Shown: positions 53,536-63,559, counted from the first letter of the stretch. The stretch: 64,000 bases of DNA from Cupriavidus gilardii (GCF_008801915.1 NZ_VZOV01000016.1:1-64000), one strand, 5' to 3'. Made by a program: numbers and translations. Notes: generated by a model from the sequence alone, not told the origin.

Positions 53536-54395
53536 GCTTTTCCCCTTTGTTGGGCTCCTGTCTGACGCCCTCCATGCCGGATGGTGTCGACAAATTCAAG
53601 TCCGTGCAGTGTGAATGGAGGTTTGGACTGTGCCGTACAGACAATCCGAGCGCCACGCAGCGGCGCTGGCCGGACTCCGAATGTGGACACGAAGGTGCGC
53701 GTCAGGTGCGCGCTGTCGGCGAAGCCGGCGAGATGAGCAGCCTCGGTGAGCGTACAACCATCGGAGAGGGTGCGCACCGCACGCTGCAGGCGCAACCAAC
53801 GCACGTACGCCCGGAACGACAGTCCGCTCGCCTCCGCGAACCAATGCATGAAACGGGAGGACGACAGGCCTACGGCGTCGGCGGCATGTGCGACATGCAC
53901 GGGTCCCTCCAGCGACGTTTCCAGCCACTGGAGGACCGCAGCCCAACGCGAAGCCTCCGTGGCAGGTTGTGACACATTCGCTGTTTCAGACGGCATTGCG
54001 CCTCGCAGCCAGCGGTCCAGCTCATGTTCCAGCATATCCGCCTGCACGGGGCTCGGCGCCATCGTGGCTGCGGGCCGACGGCCAGTAGGGCAAACGCTGT
54101 GCATGGTCGGGTCGAGAAACACCATGCGCACCGGGCCGGCCGCTACGAGACGATGCGGCACCCCGGCCGCAAGAAAATGTCCCGGGGCCTGCAATCCGCC
54201 CCAGGCCCCTTCGAGGAGCAACATCCCCTGTTTGCTCCATGCCAACTGAGCTGCTTGATGTCGGTGCAACCGACCGGCCTCTATCGGTCCGATGTAAATG
54301 GCCCAGCCGCGGCCGATGGTCAGCAGCGGCTGCCTGTCGGATGCTTCGTGTTCATCCGCGGGCTGGGCGTGCCTGCATTCTGCCGAAGAGCTCAT
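53532..54395 (-). CDS. AraC-family transcription factor inside the lead/cadmium operon
   Basis: 287 aa. The N-terminal 110 residues look like an AraC-type cupin (WAIYIGPIEAGRLHRHQAAQ, MVFLDPTMHS). The C-terminal 100 carry both helix-turn-helix motifs (AHAADAVGLSSSRFMHWFAE and CTLTEAAHLAGFADSAHLTR, TFVSTFGVRPA). It overlaps lspA by 44 bases upstream and pbrR by ATGA downstream, so all are one transcript. An AraC factor is not part of the known pbr operons. Its ligand is unknown; a cupin with His residues could bind a metal. Confidence 0.85.
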   Translation of the reverse strand: MSSSAECRHAQPADEHEASDRQPLLTIGRGWAIYIGPIEAGRLHRHQAAQLAWSKQGMLLLEGAWGGLQAPGHFLAAGVPHRLVAAGPVRMVFLDPTMHSVCPTGRRPAATMAPSPVQADMLEHELDRWLRGAMPSETANVSQPATEASRWAAVLQWLETSLEGPVHVAHAADAVGLSSSRFMHWFAEASGLSFRAYVRWLRLQRAVRTLSDGCTLTEAAHLAGFADSAHLTRTFVSTFGVRPAPLRGARIVCTAQSKPPFTLHGLEFVDTIRHGGRQTGAQQRGKA

Positions 54396-54846
54396 GGAAC
54401 ACGATCAAGGCAGCACCGAGTGTGATGCCGATGTCAGCCACATTGAAGGCCGGCCAATGGTACGAACCCCAATGAAGATCGATCCAGTCGACCACCGCTC
54501 CGCGTGCGACCCGGTCGATCATATTGGCCAACGCGCCGCCCAAGATCAGTCCGTAGCTGATCCGCTCGGTATCGGTGGTACCAGTACGCCGAATCATGTA
54601 CACAAGGAACGCGGAGGCCGCCAAGGCAATTCCAATGAAAAAATATCGCTGCCAGCCCCCCGCGCCGTGCAGAAAACTGAAGGCGGCACCTCGGTTCAGC
54701 ACATGCACGACGTTGAGGACGGGCAGCCAGTCGAGGCTTGCACCGTAGTCGACCCAGGCCACGATGGCTACTTTCGTCCCGATATCCATCGCCACGATAA
54801 GGGCCGCCAATACGAAACCCAGGCCAATGCTGCGATCAGCCCGCAT
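54352..54846 (-). CDS. lspA: LspA, prolipoprotein signal peptidase (PbrC-like)
   Basis: 164 aa from MRADRS at 54846, overlapping the ATPase stop by 11 bases. Four helices and the two catalytic Asp motifs of signal peptidase II are present: GALANMIDRVARGAVVDWID and HWPAFNVADIGITLG. In the pbr operon PbrC is such an enzyme, proposed to work with the PAP2 phosphatase PbrB in periplasmic lead trapping. Here pbrB-like sequence survives only as fragments elsewhere, so lspA stands without it. Confidence 0.9.
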   Translation of the reverse strand: MRADRSIGLGFVLAALIVAMDIGTKVAIVAWVDYGASLDWLPVLNVVHVLNRGAAFSFLHGAGGWQRYFFIGIALAASAFLVYMIRRTGTTDTERISYGLILGGALANMIDRVARGAVVDWIDLHWGSYHWPAFNVADIGITLGAALIVFHELFGRMQARPARG

Positions 54847-57800
54847 GGTGGTCACTCTCAGTGGAGGGGCTGGTCCCCAGCAGGCGCAGTCCGTTGAACA
54901 CCACGGCCAGGCTTGCGCCCATGTCGGCAAGAATCGCGAGCCACAGGCTGGCATGGCCGGTGAAGGCCAGCACCATGAAGACCGCCTTGGTACCGATCGC
55001 GAAGGCGATGTTTGCCTTCAGCACGCCACCCACCCGGCGCGACAGCTTGATGAACTCAGGCAGCTTGCGCAGGTCGTCCTGCATCAGCGCCACGTCGGCG
55101 GTCTCGATCGCGGTGTCGGTGCCAGCAGCGCCCATCGCAAAGCCGATGTTCGATTTGGCCAGCGCGGGCGCATCGTTGACGCCATCCCCGACCATGCCTA
55201 CCGGCGCCTTCGCGCCAAGCTCTGCGATCGCAGCCAACTTGTCGTGCGGCAGCAGGTCGCCGCGCGCGTCGGTGATGCCCACCTGGGCGGCCACCGCTTC
55301 CGCGGTCTTGCGGTTGTCGCCGGTAAGCATCACCGGCTCTACGCCCAACTGCTTGAGCGCCGCTACCGCACGCTTGCTGCTGTCCCGGACCGTGTCGGCA
55401 ACTGCCAGGACACCCAGTGCCTGCTTATCGGTGGCAAGCACCACTGCTGTCTTGGCCTGCGCTTCCAGGCTCTCCAGCAGCTTGCGGACCTGCTCGCTGG
55501 CCACGCCAAGCTCATTTGCCAGGCGGTGGTTGCCGACGTAGTAGGTCTGGCCGTCGATGTCGCCCTTGACGCCACGGCCAGCCAGAGCCTCGAAGCGTTG
55601 CACTGAGGCGTGCGGCTTGTCGCCGTAGGCGTTGACGATAGCTGTGGCCACTGGATGTTCGGACAACGCATCCAGGCTGGCGGCAATGCGCAGCACTTCC
55701 GTCTCCGAGAGCGCGCCCGTCGGTACCGTATCGGTCAGCGCCGGGCGGCCGTGCGTAAGGGTGCCAGTCTTGTCCAGTGCCACCGCGCGCAGCAGACGCC
55801 CTTGCTCCAGGTACAGGCCACCCTTGACGAGGATGCCACGCCGCGCGGCCGCAGCCAGGCCGCTGACGACCGTCACCGGTGTCGAGATCACCAGGGCGCA
55901 GGGACAAGCAATCACCAGCATCACCAGCGCCTTGTAGACCCATTCGAACCAAGGCGCCCCAAAGAACAGCGGCGGGATCACGGCAATGGCGATCGCCAGC
56001 GCAAAGACAGAGGGGGTATAGACGCTCGCGAAACGATCAACGAAACGCTGCGTCGGCGCGCGCTGGCCTTGGGCTTCCTGGACCGAGCGCGCGATACGGT
56101 CGAGCGTGGTCTCTCCCTTGCGCGAGTGCACTTCGAATTCCAATGTGCCGCGCTCATTGATCGTGCCCGCGAACACCGTGTCGCCGGGGTTCTTTTCCAC
56201 GGGCATGCTTTCGCCGGTGATGGGCGCCTGGTTGATGGCTGATGCGCCCGACACCACGACCCCATCCAAGGCGATACGTTCGCCGGGACGAACGCGCACG
56301 ACGGCTCCAAGCGGCACTGTCTCGGCCTTGACCTCTTGCCAGCGACCGTCGTCCTGGCGGACGAGTGCGGTTTCCGGCGCCAGGTCCATCAGCTTGCGAA
56401 TCGCGTTGCGCGCCCGGTCCAGGCTTAGCGCTTCGATCATCTCCGCGATGGCGAACAGCCAGATCACCACGGCGGCTTCCGGCCACTGGCCGATCAAAGC
56501 GGCACCGATGACGGCAATCGTCATCAGGAGGTTCATGTTCAGTGACAGCGTGCGCAGCGCGATCCAGCCTTTCTTCAGGGTCTCGATACCGCCCAACGCA
56601 ATGGCCGCCAGCGACGCGGCCACCACCGGCCATGCCGATTCACCCATCCCGGCGAATGTGAGGACTTCCGCGCCAACCGCCAGCACGCCGGCGGCCCCCA
56701 TGCGCAGCCACTCCGCCTTCGAAATGCCGGTGCCAAAGTCCCTCGTGACTGCGGGGGCAGGCCGACTATGGTCGCGCAGCACCGGCTGCATGCCAAGTCG
56801 CTCAATGGCCGCTGTGATTGGCACCTCGTCCTTCAGCGAATGGCTGACGGTCAGGGTCCGGCTCATCAGGTTGAACTGCAGGCTGCTGACACCCGGCATG
56901 CCTTCCAACGCCTTGCGCAGCAGCGCCTCTTCGGTCGGGCAGTCCATCTTTTCGATCAAGTAGGTGGCTCGTCCCTTGGAACTTGCCCCTGCCTCGCGCT
57001 CGACCGTGGCATGCATGCCGATCTCGCGCAGTGCGCCGAGGACCGGTGCCGGATCGGGCAGGCGGTGTTGCACCTCCAGTCGGCGATTCATCAGGTCGAA
57101 GTCGAGGCGTTCGATGCCCTCCACCTTGCCTAGGCGCTTGCGGATCAAAGCTTCCTCGGTGGGGCAGTCCATGTTTGTGATCAGGAACTGCGTGGTATTG
57201 CCCGTGGCTGCAGGGACGAAGGAGACGGGGGGCGTGCCGCAGGGACCGCAGGCAGTCTCCGTTGTCGCTGCGCAATTCGCGCCCGGAGGAGTTGTGTCTT
57301 CGCCCAGCCTTGCCTGCATGCCGATCGATTGCAACGCCGTCAGCAGGGGTTCCACCGAGGACAAGGTGTGGACGACAGACAGCTGGCGTGCGGGTAGGTC
57401 GAACTCGAGCGACCGGACGCCGGCCAACGGCTCCAGCCGCGCGCGGATCGCCGCCTCTTCGGAGCGGCAATCCATGTTTGGAATCGTGAATGTGTCTTTT
57501 GACTCTTCTAACGCAGCGCTCTGGCTGCCGGCGCAGGATCCAGCGCACGCGGATCCGCAAGCGGCGTTGCCCGCGGCTTCGCCGTCGTCCTCCATCGATG
57601 CTTGCATGCCGATCTCATGGAGGGCCTCCAGCAACGGCCCCGGGTTCGGTAGCCCATGCCGGACGGTGAGGCGGCGCTGGGGAAGGTCGAACGAAAGGGA
57701 CTCTACCGCTGGCAATTTGGCAAGCCGTGCACGGATTGCCGCTTCTTCGTTGCGGCAATCCATGTTGGGAATGCGGAAGACGGATGTCGCGCCGTTCAGG

Positions 57801-57871
57801 TCCTCCGCCTTCTTCCTTTCTTGAGTTGATCTCGCATCACTTTCGGCATGGGCTTGGTCGAGTTTCATCAT
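54836..57871 (-). CDS. pbrA: PbrA/CadA-type Zn/Cd/Pb P-type ATPase with four HMA domains
   Basis: 1011 aa, long for this family (usually 700-800). Four N-terminal HMA domains carry NMDCRNEE, NMDCRSEE, NMDCPTEE and KMDCPTEE at about residues 37, 132, 234 and 311. The linkers hold extra Cys (ACGSACAGSC, ETACGPCG). Then come the CPC membrane site near 657, DKTGT near 699, SEHPVA and GDGVNDAPAL. It pumps Pb, Cd or Zn from cytosol to periplasm. AGAGG precedes the ATG; a second ATG follows at 57868. It heads an operon with lspA, the AraC gene and pbrR under a PbrR-type promoter. Confidence 0.93.
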   Translation of the reverse strand: MMKLDQAHAESDARSTQERKKAEDLNGATSVFRIPNMDCRNEEAAIRARLAKLPAVESLSFDLPQRRLTVRHGLPNPGPLLEALHEIGMQASMEDDGEAAGNAACGSACAGSCAGSQSAALEESKDTFTIPNMDCRSEEAAIRARLEPLAGVRSLEFDLPARQLSVVHTLSSVEPLLTALQSIGMQARLGEDTTPPGANCAATTETACGPCGTPPVSFVPAATGNTTQFLITNMDCPTEEALIRKRLGKVEGIERLDFDLMNRRLEVQHRLPDPAPVLGALREIGMHATVEREAGASSKGRATYLIEKMDCPTEEALLRKALEGMPGVSSLQFNLMSRTLTVSHSLKDEVPITAAIERLGMQPVLRDHSRPAPAVTRDFGTGISKAEWLRMGAAGVLAVGAEVLTFAGMGESAWPVVAASLAAIALGGIETLKKGWIALRTLSLNMNLLMTIAVIGAALIGQWPEAAVVIWLFAIAEMIEALSLDRARNAIRKLMDLAPETALVRQDDGRWQEVKAETVPLGAVVRVRPGERIALDGVVVSGASAINQAPITGESMPVEKNPGDTVFAGTINERGTLEFEVHSRKGETTLDRIARSVQEAQGQRAPTQRFVDRFASVYTPSVFALAIAIAVIPPLFFGAPWFEWVYKALVMLVIACPCALVISTPVTVVSGLAAAARRGILVKGGLYLEQGRLLRAVALDKTGTLTHGRPALTDTVPTGALSETEVLRIAASLDALSEHPVATAIVNAYGDKPHASVQRFEALAGRGVKGDIDGQTYYVGNHRLANELGVASEQVRKLLESLEAQAKTAVVLATDKQALGVLAVADTVRDSSKRAVAALKQLGVEPVMLTGDNRKTAEAVAAQVGITDARGDLLPHDKLAAIAELGAKAPVGMVGDGVNDAPALAKSNIGFAMGAAGTDTAIETADVALMQDDLRKLPEFIKLSRRVGGVLKANIAFAIGTKAVFMVLAFTGHASLWLAILADMGASLAVVFNGLRLLGTSPSTESDHHAG

Positions 57872-57895
57872 TCGCCTCTTTCTGTATATGTCAGA

Positions 57896-57926
57896 ATTTC
57901 ACACCCTAAAGTAGATACAGAGTCAA
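57896..57926 (-). promoter_or_regulatory. PbrR/CadR-type promoter of the ATPase operon
   Basis: On the complement: -35 TTGACT, 19 bases including CTCTGTATCTACTTTAGGG, -10 TGAAAT, 25 bases before the ATPase ATG. Confidence 0.8.
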
Positions 57927-57949
57927 GGGCTCTGCCTCCTGGTCGGAGG

Positions 57950-58582
57950 TTAAGTTGCCTCGGAACGGGCCTTTTCCTCATGTTCTGTCGCGTCAACCAG
58001 GATTTCACGACCTCCGTTAGCGGCGATCGCAGATACCACCAGACCCAGAACCAGGTCTGGCAGGTTGGAGCCCGACCACATCACGAGCGCTCCGGACAAC
58101 ACAATGGCCAGATTCACAATCGAGTCGTTGCTGGTGAATATGGCGGAAGCCTTGAAGTTGACGTCTTCCCCGCGGTGGCGTTTCAGTAAGCGCAAGCAAA
58201 TAATGTTCAGCGCCGCATTGATCGCTGCCATGACCATCATCGCCGGCCCCAATGGCGCCTCGCCGCCAAAGAACCGGCGCAGGACTTCCACGCATAGCAT
58301 CAGGGCCAGCCCAATCAAAAGCCACCCCGATAGCCGCGCTGCCCGCACCTTGATGGCTCGCGATCGGCCGACGGCGTACAGGCTGACGCCATACACCAAC
58401 GCGTCGGCAAGGTTGTCCAGAGCCGCACCAAGCACCGCCGTGGACGCCGCCCAAAGGCCCACGCCCATACCTGCCAGACATTGGCTGACATTAATCAGTA
58501 GTACCAGCCACAGAATCCGGCGGTCGGCCGCCTGACTCGCGTCGAGGTCAAGGCGTTCTTTGTCGGGGAAGTGGTCGTTCAT
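57950..58582 (-). CDS. CDF-family cation exporter, membrane domain only
   Basis: 210 aa with six helices. The metal-site helices are recognisable as DNLADALVYGVSLYA (II) and FTSNDSIVNLAIVLSG (V). It ends shortly after the last helix, so the cytosolic C-terminal domain of typical CDF proteins (about 300 aa, as in CzcD) is absent. Similar short CDF genes accompany lead/cadmium ATPases. It has its own PbrR-type promoter 46 bases upstream, so it should be co-induced with the ATPase. Confidence 0.8.
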   Translation of the reverse strand: MNDHFPDKERLDLDASQAADRRILWLVLLINVSQCLAGMGVGLWAASTAVLGAALDNLADALVYGVSLYAVGRSRAIKVRAARLSGWLLIGLALMLCVEVLRRFFGGEAPLGPAMMVMAAINAALNIICLRLLKRHRGEDVNFKASAIFTSNDSIVNLAIVLSGALVMWSGSNLPDLVLGLVVSAIAANGGREILVDATEHEEKARSEAT

Positions 58583-58627
58583 GCAACTCCTTTGTTAACC
58601 CGCCTGTTTCCACAGAAGATCTGAGTA

Positions 58628-58658
58628 ATTTCACACCCCGTACCTGCTATAGAGTCAA
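58628..58658 (-). promoter_or_regulatory. PbrR/CadR-type promoter of the CDF gene
   Basis: On the complement: -35 TTGACT, 19 bases beginning CTATAGCAGG, -10 TGAAAT, the same -10 as the ATPase promoter. Confidence 0.8.
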
Positions 58659-58742
58659 GACGTCGCCCGCACACAGCATGTTTATTCAAGCTAGCTGTCT
58701 GTCGCTTGGAGAAACTGGAGGAAATTGAACTCTGGAGTCGCA

Positions 58743-59639
58743 ATGACAGCGCGTTCTGTGGTGCGGTACGGCGCCTATCCGACCATCATGGCCCTGGTAA
58801 TCACAGGGGTTTCGGTCGCCCCATCCCACGGCACGCCGCTGGCTTGGCTGGCGTTGTGGGCCGCCGCCGGGCTATTTCTTGTTGCTTGGCTGGAGCGCAT
58901 TGTCCCGTTCGATGCACGGTGGCAAAAGCGGGATCTCGACTTTCCGGCGGATGTCGCCCATGCCGTTGTGAATTTGGCCGTGATGCACGGTGCCGTGCTG
59001 GGGTTCGTGGTGCTGCGGGAAGGAACGGGTTGGCCCAAGCTATGGTGGCCTGCGGAATGGCCATACTTGTTGCAGGTATTACTCGCAGGGGCGCCACTGG
59101 ACCTGTCGCTGTATGCCGTCCATCGGCTCAGCCACCACTACGGCTTTCTGTGGCGGCTGCACAGCATTCATCATTCGTCGCGGCGGCTCTACTGGCTAAA
59201 CGGGGAACGCCGCCACCCGCTGCATGCAGCCCTGATGGCGGGTCCGGGCTTACTGGTCCTGGGCATACTAGGCGCGCCGGCCGAGGTAGTGGCCGGCTGG
59301 TTCGCAATCCTGGCGGTCCATCTGGCATTCCAGCATGCCAACCTGGACTATAGCCTGGGGCCGGTGCGGTATATGTTAGGCGTGGCAGAACTCCATCGCT
59401 GGCACCATCGGGAGCGCTTCGCGGACGCGCAGGTCAATTTCGGGGAGTTCTGGCTGGTATGGGACCACCTCTTCGGTACCTTCTATCAACCGCAGGCGCC
59501 ACTGGGCGCAATCGGCATCGAAGGCGACCCGGTGCCGCACCGCTACGGCGAGCAACTGATTTATCCGTTTGAACGACCGGATCCGCAAGTTCGTCTGGCC
59601 ACCGAAGACGTCTCGCAGGGCCGCGATGCTGATGTCTAA
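58743..59639 (+). CDS. Sterol-desaturase/fatty-acid-hydroxylase family membrane enzyme
   Basis: 298 aa from the ATG at 58743 with GGAG six bases upstream (a TTG at 58725 is the alternative). Several helices and the three di-iron His clusters of the family are present: HRLSHH, HSIHHSS and a late HRWHHRE, with HLAFQHANLDY between. Members hydroxylate or desaturate lipids. It is divergent from the CDF gene, so it may share regulation with the lead/cadmium response and modify the membrane, but that is a guess. Confidence 0.85.
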   Translation: MTARSVVRYGAYPTIMALVITGVSVAPSHGTPLAWLALWAAAGLFLVAWLERIVPFDARWQKRDLDFPADVAHAVVNLAVMHGAVLGFVVLREGTGWPKLWWPAEWPYLLQVLLAGAPLDLSLYAVHRLSHHYGFLWRLHSIHHSSRRLYWLNGERRHPLHAALMAGPGLLVLGILGAPAEVVAGWFAILAVHLAFQHANLDYSLGPVRYMLGVAELHRWHHRERFADAQVNFGEFWLVWDHLFGTFYQPQAPLGAIGIEGDPVPHRYGEQLIYPFERPDPQVRLATEDVSQGRDADV

Positions 59640-59710
59640 AGCCGCTCTCGTTGGTGAAACCGGCTCGCAAGCTGCATCCAGCATGAATGCTCAGGTGGGA
59701 TCTGACAGGA

Positions 59711-59902
59711 CTATTTGCGCCGTCTTGAAGTTATGCGACGTCGCGTGGACGAACCTGATCTGTCATTCTCGAGGCCGCGCTTGATGCGCATCTGGCGACG
59801 AAAATGCCAGGCAAGCGAACCTGTAGCACACACCGTGAACGCCACGGCAAACACGATGACAACGATGACTTCACGTGGCAGGTCGAAGGGTGGGCGGCTC
59901 AC
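59711..59902 (-). CDS. Possible small single-helix membrane protein
   Basis: 63 aa from a GTG (SRPPFDLPREVIVVIVFAVA is the anchor), then TVCATGSLAWHFRRQMRIKR and a basic tail. One helix with a basic cytosolic end. It follows the cusF-like gene in the same direction. No ribosome site is clear. Confidence 0.35.
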   Translation of the reverse strand: MSRPPFDLPREVIVVIVFAVAFTVCATGSLAWHFRRQMRIKRGLENDRSGSSTRRRITSRRRK

Positions 59903-60038
59903 TGTGGCCGAACGTTCATGGAAAGCGGTTTCGATCCCGACGACGCCATTCGGAGGTCTACCGAAGCGGCGTGACGGAGGATTTTGGCCATGGCAGGCGG
60001 CACACTGCCCCGATGCGAGCGGTGGTGCCGCCTGAGTT

Positions 60039-60392
60039 TTACTTGCGCTGCATGTCCACGACTGTCGGCTTGCCGTCGACCGTGTCGAATACGGCGGTAA
60101 CCGCATCACCTTCCTTGAAGTCCTTCAACGAAGCGCGATCCTTGACCGGGAACGCCATGGTCATGGCGGACATGCCGAGATTTTCGATCGGGCCGTGCTT
60201 GAGGGTAACTTTCCCTGCCTTCGCATCGATCTTCTTTACCTCTGCCGCAACCGGGTGGGGGGCCTGCTTCGTTTCGGCTGACGGCTTCATGTCCATGCCC
60301 TTCATATCCATGCCGTCCATCGACCCTGCCGCGAACGCAGCCGGTGTGGCAGCGAGAGCAGCCATGATGGCAAGAGTTTTGACGTATTTCAT
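60039..60392 (-). CDS. cusF: CusF/SilF-like periplasmic copper/silver chaperone
   Basis: 117 aa with a signal peptide ([21 protein letters not shown]). A Met-rich linker ([15 protein letters not shown]) precedes the CusF beta-barrel: [35 protein letters not shown] and [14 protein letters not shown]. The Met ligands in SAMTMAF are present, whereas the Trp seen in CusF at the cation-pi position is not obvious. It overlaps the cusA stop by ATGA. It passes Cu(I) or Ag(I) to the CusCBA complex. Confidence 0.88.
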   Translation of the reverse strand: MKYVKTLAIMAALAATPAAFAAGSMDGMDMKGMDMKPSAETKQAPHPVAAEVKKIDAKAGKVTLKHGPIENLGMSAMTMAFPVKDRASLKDFKEGDAVTAVFDTVDGKPTVVDMQRK

Positions 60393-63300
60393 TGTGATTC
60401 CTCCGGGAGTGAGGGGTGGGTGGAAAGTGAGACAGATTCGGCCTGCCGTCTGCGTATCAGCAAGTACACCGCCGGCACAACAAACAGGGAAAGCAATGGC
60501 GCGGTGACCATGCCGCCAACCATCGGAGCCGCAATGCGCTGCATGACCTCCGAGCCGGTGCCATGCGACCACATGATGGGAATCAGGCCGGCAAGAATGA
60601 CAGCGACGGTCATGGCCTTGGGGCGGACCCGCAGCACTGCCCCTTCCTGAATGGCGTCCAGCAATGCGGACACGCTGGTTTCGCCTCGGCCCTCGCGTTC
60701 GCTCCAGGCTTGCTTCAGGTAGAGCAGCATGATGACGCCGAACTCGGCTGCCACGCCGGCAAGGGCGATAAAGCCGACAACCCCCGCTACCGAAAGGTTG
60801 TAGCCCAGCAAGTAAAGCAGCCAGAATCCGCCGATGAGCGCCAGCGGCAGCGTGCCCATGATCAGTAGCGCTTCATCGAGACGGCCGAACACCAGGTACA
60901 GCAACACGAAGATGATCAGCAGCGTGAACGGCACCACCACCTTCAGCTTCGCGGTGGCCCGCTCCAGATACTCGAACTGACCCGACCAACTGAGGGAATA
61001 GCCCGCTGGCATCGGGACCGCCTTGGCCACGGCGGCCTGCATGTCCTGGACGGCCGAACGCAGGTCACGTCCGCGAATATCGACGTACACCCAGCCCGAC
61101 AGGCGGGCGTTTTCGCTGCGCAGCATCGGCGGTCCTTGCACCACCTGGAGGCGCGCCACGTCGGACAGCGTGATATGCTGGCCACGGTCGGTGACAATGG
61201 GCAGGCTGCGCAGTTGTTCCACCGAGTCGCGGTAGTCCCGTGGATAACGCACATTGATCGGAAAGCGCGCCAGCCCGTCGACCACTTCCCCGACGTTGTC
61301 GCCACCGATGGCCGAGGACACGATGCTCTGGACATCCTCGATGTTGAGCCCATATCGCCCGGCGGCCATCCGGTCTATGTCGACATCGACGTAGCGCCCG
61401 CCGGACAGGCGTTCGGCGAGTGCAGAGGTGACGCCCGGCACCGCCTTGACAGCATCCTCGATCCTCGTGGCCAGTCGGTCAATTTCCTTCAGGTCGGTGC
61501 CCGCCACCTTAATGCCGACCGGGCTCTTGATGCCGGTGGCGAGCATGTCGATGCGGTTGCGGATCGGCGGCACCCAGATATTGGACAGGCCGGGCACCTT
61601 CACCACGCGGTCGAGCTCCTCCACCAGCTTGTCCGTCGTCATGCCGGAACGCCACTGGTCGCGCGGCTTGAACTGGATGGTGGTTTCGAACATCTCGATG
61701 GGCGCCGGGTCGGTCGCCGTGTCGGCGCGGCCGGCCTTGCCAAACACGGTGGCTACCTCGGGAACGGTCTTGATTAGGCGGTCGGTCTGCTGCAGCAACT
61801 GCGCTGCCTTGCCGGTGGACAGCCCCGGGAGCGCCGACGGCATGTAGAGTAGGTCACCCTCATCGAGAGGCGGCATGAACTCGCCGCCAATTCGCATGAT
61901 CGGCCAGGCGGTCGCGACGAGCAGAATTGCCGCGATCGCTACAGTGGTCTTCGGGTAGGTGAGCACCTTGGCCAACACTGGCTGATAGGCGCGAATCAGC
62001 CACCGACTGAGGGGATTGGACTGCTCCGTGGGGATCCTGCCACGGATCATGTAGCCCATCAGGACCGGCACCAGGGTGACGGAGAGGCCCGCCGCCGCGG
62101 CCATGGAGTAGGTCTTGGTAAAGGCCAGCGGCGAAAACAGTCGGCCCTCCTGCGCCTCCAGCGTGAACACCGGAATGAATGACAGCGTGATGATCAGCAG
62201 CGAGAAGAACAGCGCCGGTCCAACCTCAGCCGCCGACTCGCCGATCACGCTCCAGCGTTCATGGCCGGTGAGATCCAGGCCGGGCTTATCCGCATGCCAA
62301 TGCTCGAGATGCTTGTGCGCGTTCTCGATCATGACGACCGCGGCATCGACCATGGCGCCGATGGCAATGGCGATGCCGCCCAGCGACATGATGTTGGCAT
62401 TGACACCCTGGTATCGCATGACCAGAAACGCGGCCAGCACACCCAGCGGCAATGAAACGATGGCAACCAGCGCGGAGCGCAGGTGGAACAGGAAAACCAG
62501 GCAGACCACCGCGACGACGATAAACTCTTCGATCAGCTTGTGGGTCAGGTTTTCCACCGCCCGGTTGATCAGGGCGGAGCGATCGTACGTGGTGACGATC
62601 TGGACGCCTGCCGGCAGGCTCTTCTGCAGCGTGGCGAGTTTGGCTTTGACCGCTTCGATGGTTTCCAGCGCGTTCTTGCCCGAGCGCATCACGATGACAC
62701 CGCCGGCGACCTCTCCCTGGCCGTCGAGCTCGGCGATGCCGCGCCGCATCTCGGGACCAAGCTGGACGGTGGCGACATCGCCCAGCCGCACCGGGATGCC
62801 GGCGTCGCTGGTCACCAGCGGGATCTGCCGGAAATCATCGAGCGTCTTCAGGTAGCCGCTGGCCCGGACCATGTACTCCGCCTCGCCCAATTCCAGCACC
62901 GAGCCGCCGGTTTCCTGGTTGGCGCCCTTGAGCGCCGTAAGCACCTTGCCCTGCGACAGGTTGTAGGCGCGTAGCCGGTCCGGCATCAGGACGACCTGGA
63001 ACTGCTTCACCATGCCGCCGAGGGACGCGACCTCGGCAACATTGGGCAGCGATTTCAGCTCGAAGCGCAAGAACCAGTCCTGGAGCGCACGCAGTTGACT
63101 GAGGTCGTGCTGGCCGGTCTTGTCCACCAGCGTGTACTCGTAGATCCAGCCGACGCCGGTGGCGTCCGGCCCCAGCGCCGGCTTGGCGGCGCCGGGCAGG
63201 CGGGATTGCACCTGGTTCAGATATTCCAGCACGCGGGAGCGCGCCCAATACAGGTCGGTGCCGTCCTCGAATAGCACATAGACAAACGAGTCACCGAAGA

Positions 63301-63559
63301 ACGAGTAGCCGCGTACGGTCTTGGCGCCCGGGACCGACAGCATGGTCGTGGTCAGTGGATAGGTGACCTGGTTCTCGACAATCTGTGGCGCCTGGCCGGG
63401 AAACGGCGTGCGGATGATCACTTGCACATCGGACAAGTCCGGCAACGCGTCGAGCGGCGTGCTGCGCACGGCCCACAGTCCCCAGGCGGTCAGCATGACC
63501 GTGACCAGCAGGACCAGGAAACGGTTGCGGATGGAAGCAAGAATGAGCCGGGCGATCAT
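60389..63559 (-). CDS. cusA: CusA/SilA, RND copper/silver efflux pump
   Basis: 1056 aa from MIARLI at 63559, overlapping the cusB end by four bases; the upstream frame is a shadow of cusB. Heavy-metal-efflux RND plan with twelve helices: [18 protein letters not shown] at the start, [15 protein letters not shown] (monovalent-type), and the TM4 proton-relay region [14 protein letters not shown]. It forms the inner-membrane trimer of CusCBA. It shares its overall fold with CzcA at 35730 but belongs to the Cu/Ag subgroup. It is followed by cusF. Confidence 0.93.
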   Translation of the reverse strand: MIARLILASIRNRFLVLLVTVMLTAWGLWAVRSTPLDALPDLSDVQVIIRTPFPGQAPQIVENQVTYPLTTTMLSVPGAKTVRGYSFFGDSFVYVLFEDGTDLYWARSRVLEYLNQVQSRLPGAAKPALGPDATGVGWIYEYTLVDKTGQHDLSQLRALQDWFLRFELKSLPNVAEVASLGGMVKQFQVVLMPDRLRAYNLSQGKVLTALKGANQETGGSVLELGEAEYMVRASGYLKTLDDFRQIPLVTSDAGIPVRLGDVATVQLGPEMRRGIAELDGQGEVAGGVIVMRSGKNALETIEAVKAKLATLQKSLPAGVQIVTTYDRSALINRAVENLTHKLIEEFIVVAVVCLVFLFHLRSALVAIVSLPLGVLAAFLVMRYQGVNANIMSLGGIAIAIGAMVDAAVVMIENAHKHLEHWHADKPGLDLTGHERWSVIGESAAEVGPALFFSLLIITLSFIPVFTLEAQEGRLFSPLAFTKTYSMAAAAGLSVTLVPVLMGYMIRGRIPTEQSNPLSRWLIRAYQPVLAKVLTYPKTTVAIAAILLVATAWPIMRIGGEFMPPLDEGDLLYMPSALPGLSTGKAAQLLQQTDRLIKTVPEVATVFGKAGRADTATDPAPIEMFETTIQFKPRDQWRSGMTTDKLVEELDRVVKVPGLSNIWVPPIRNRIDMLATGIKSPVGIKVAGTDLKEIDRLATRIEDAVKAVPGVTSALAERLSGGRYVDVDIDRMAAGRYGLNIEDVQSIVSSAIGGDNVGEVVDGLARFPINVRYPRDYRDSVEQLRSLPIVTDRGQHITLSDVARLQVVQGPPMLRSENARLSGWVYVDIRGRDLRSAVQDMQAAVAKAVPMPAGYSLSWSGQFEYLERATAKLKVVVPFTLLIIFVLLYLVFGRLDEALLIMGTLPLALIGGFWLLYLLGYNLSVAGVVGFIALAGVAAEFGVIMLLYLKQAWSEREGRGETSVSALLDAIQEGAVLRVRPKAMTVAVILAGLIPIMWSHGTGSEVMQRIAAPMVGGMVTAPLLSLFVVPAVYLLIRRRQAESVSLSTHPSLPEESQ

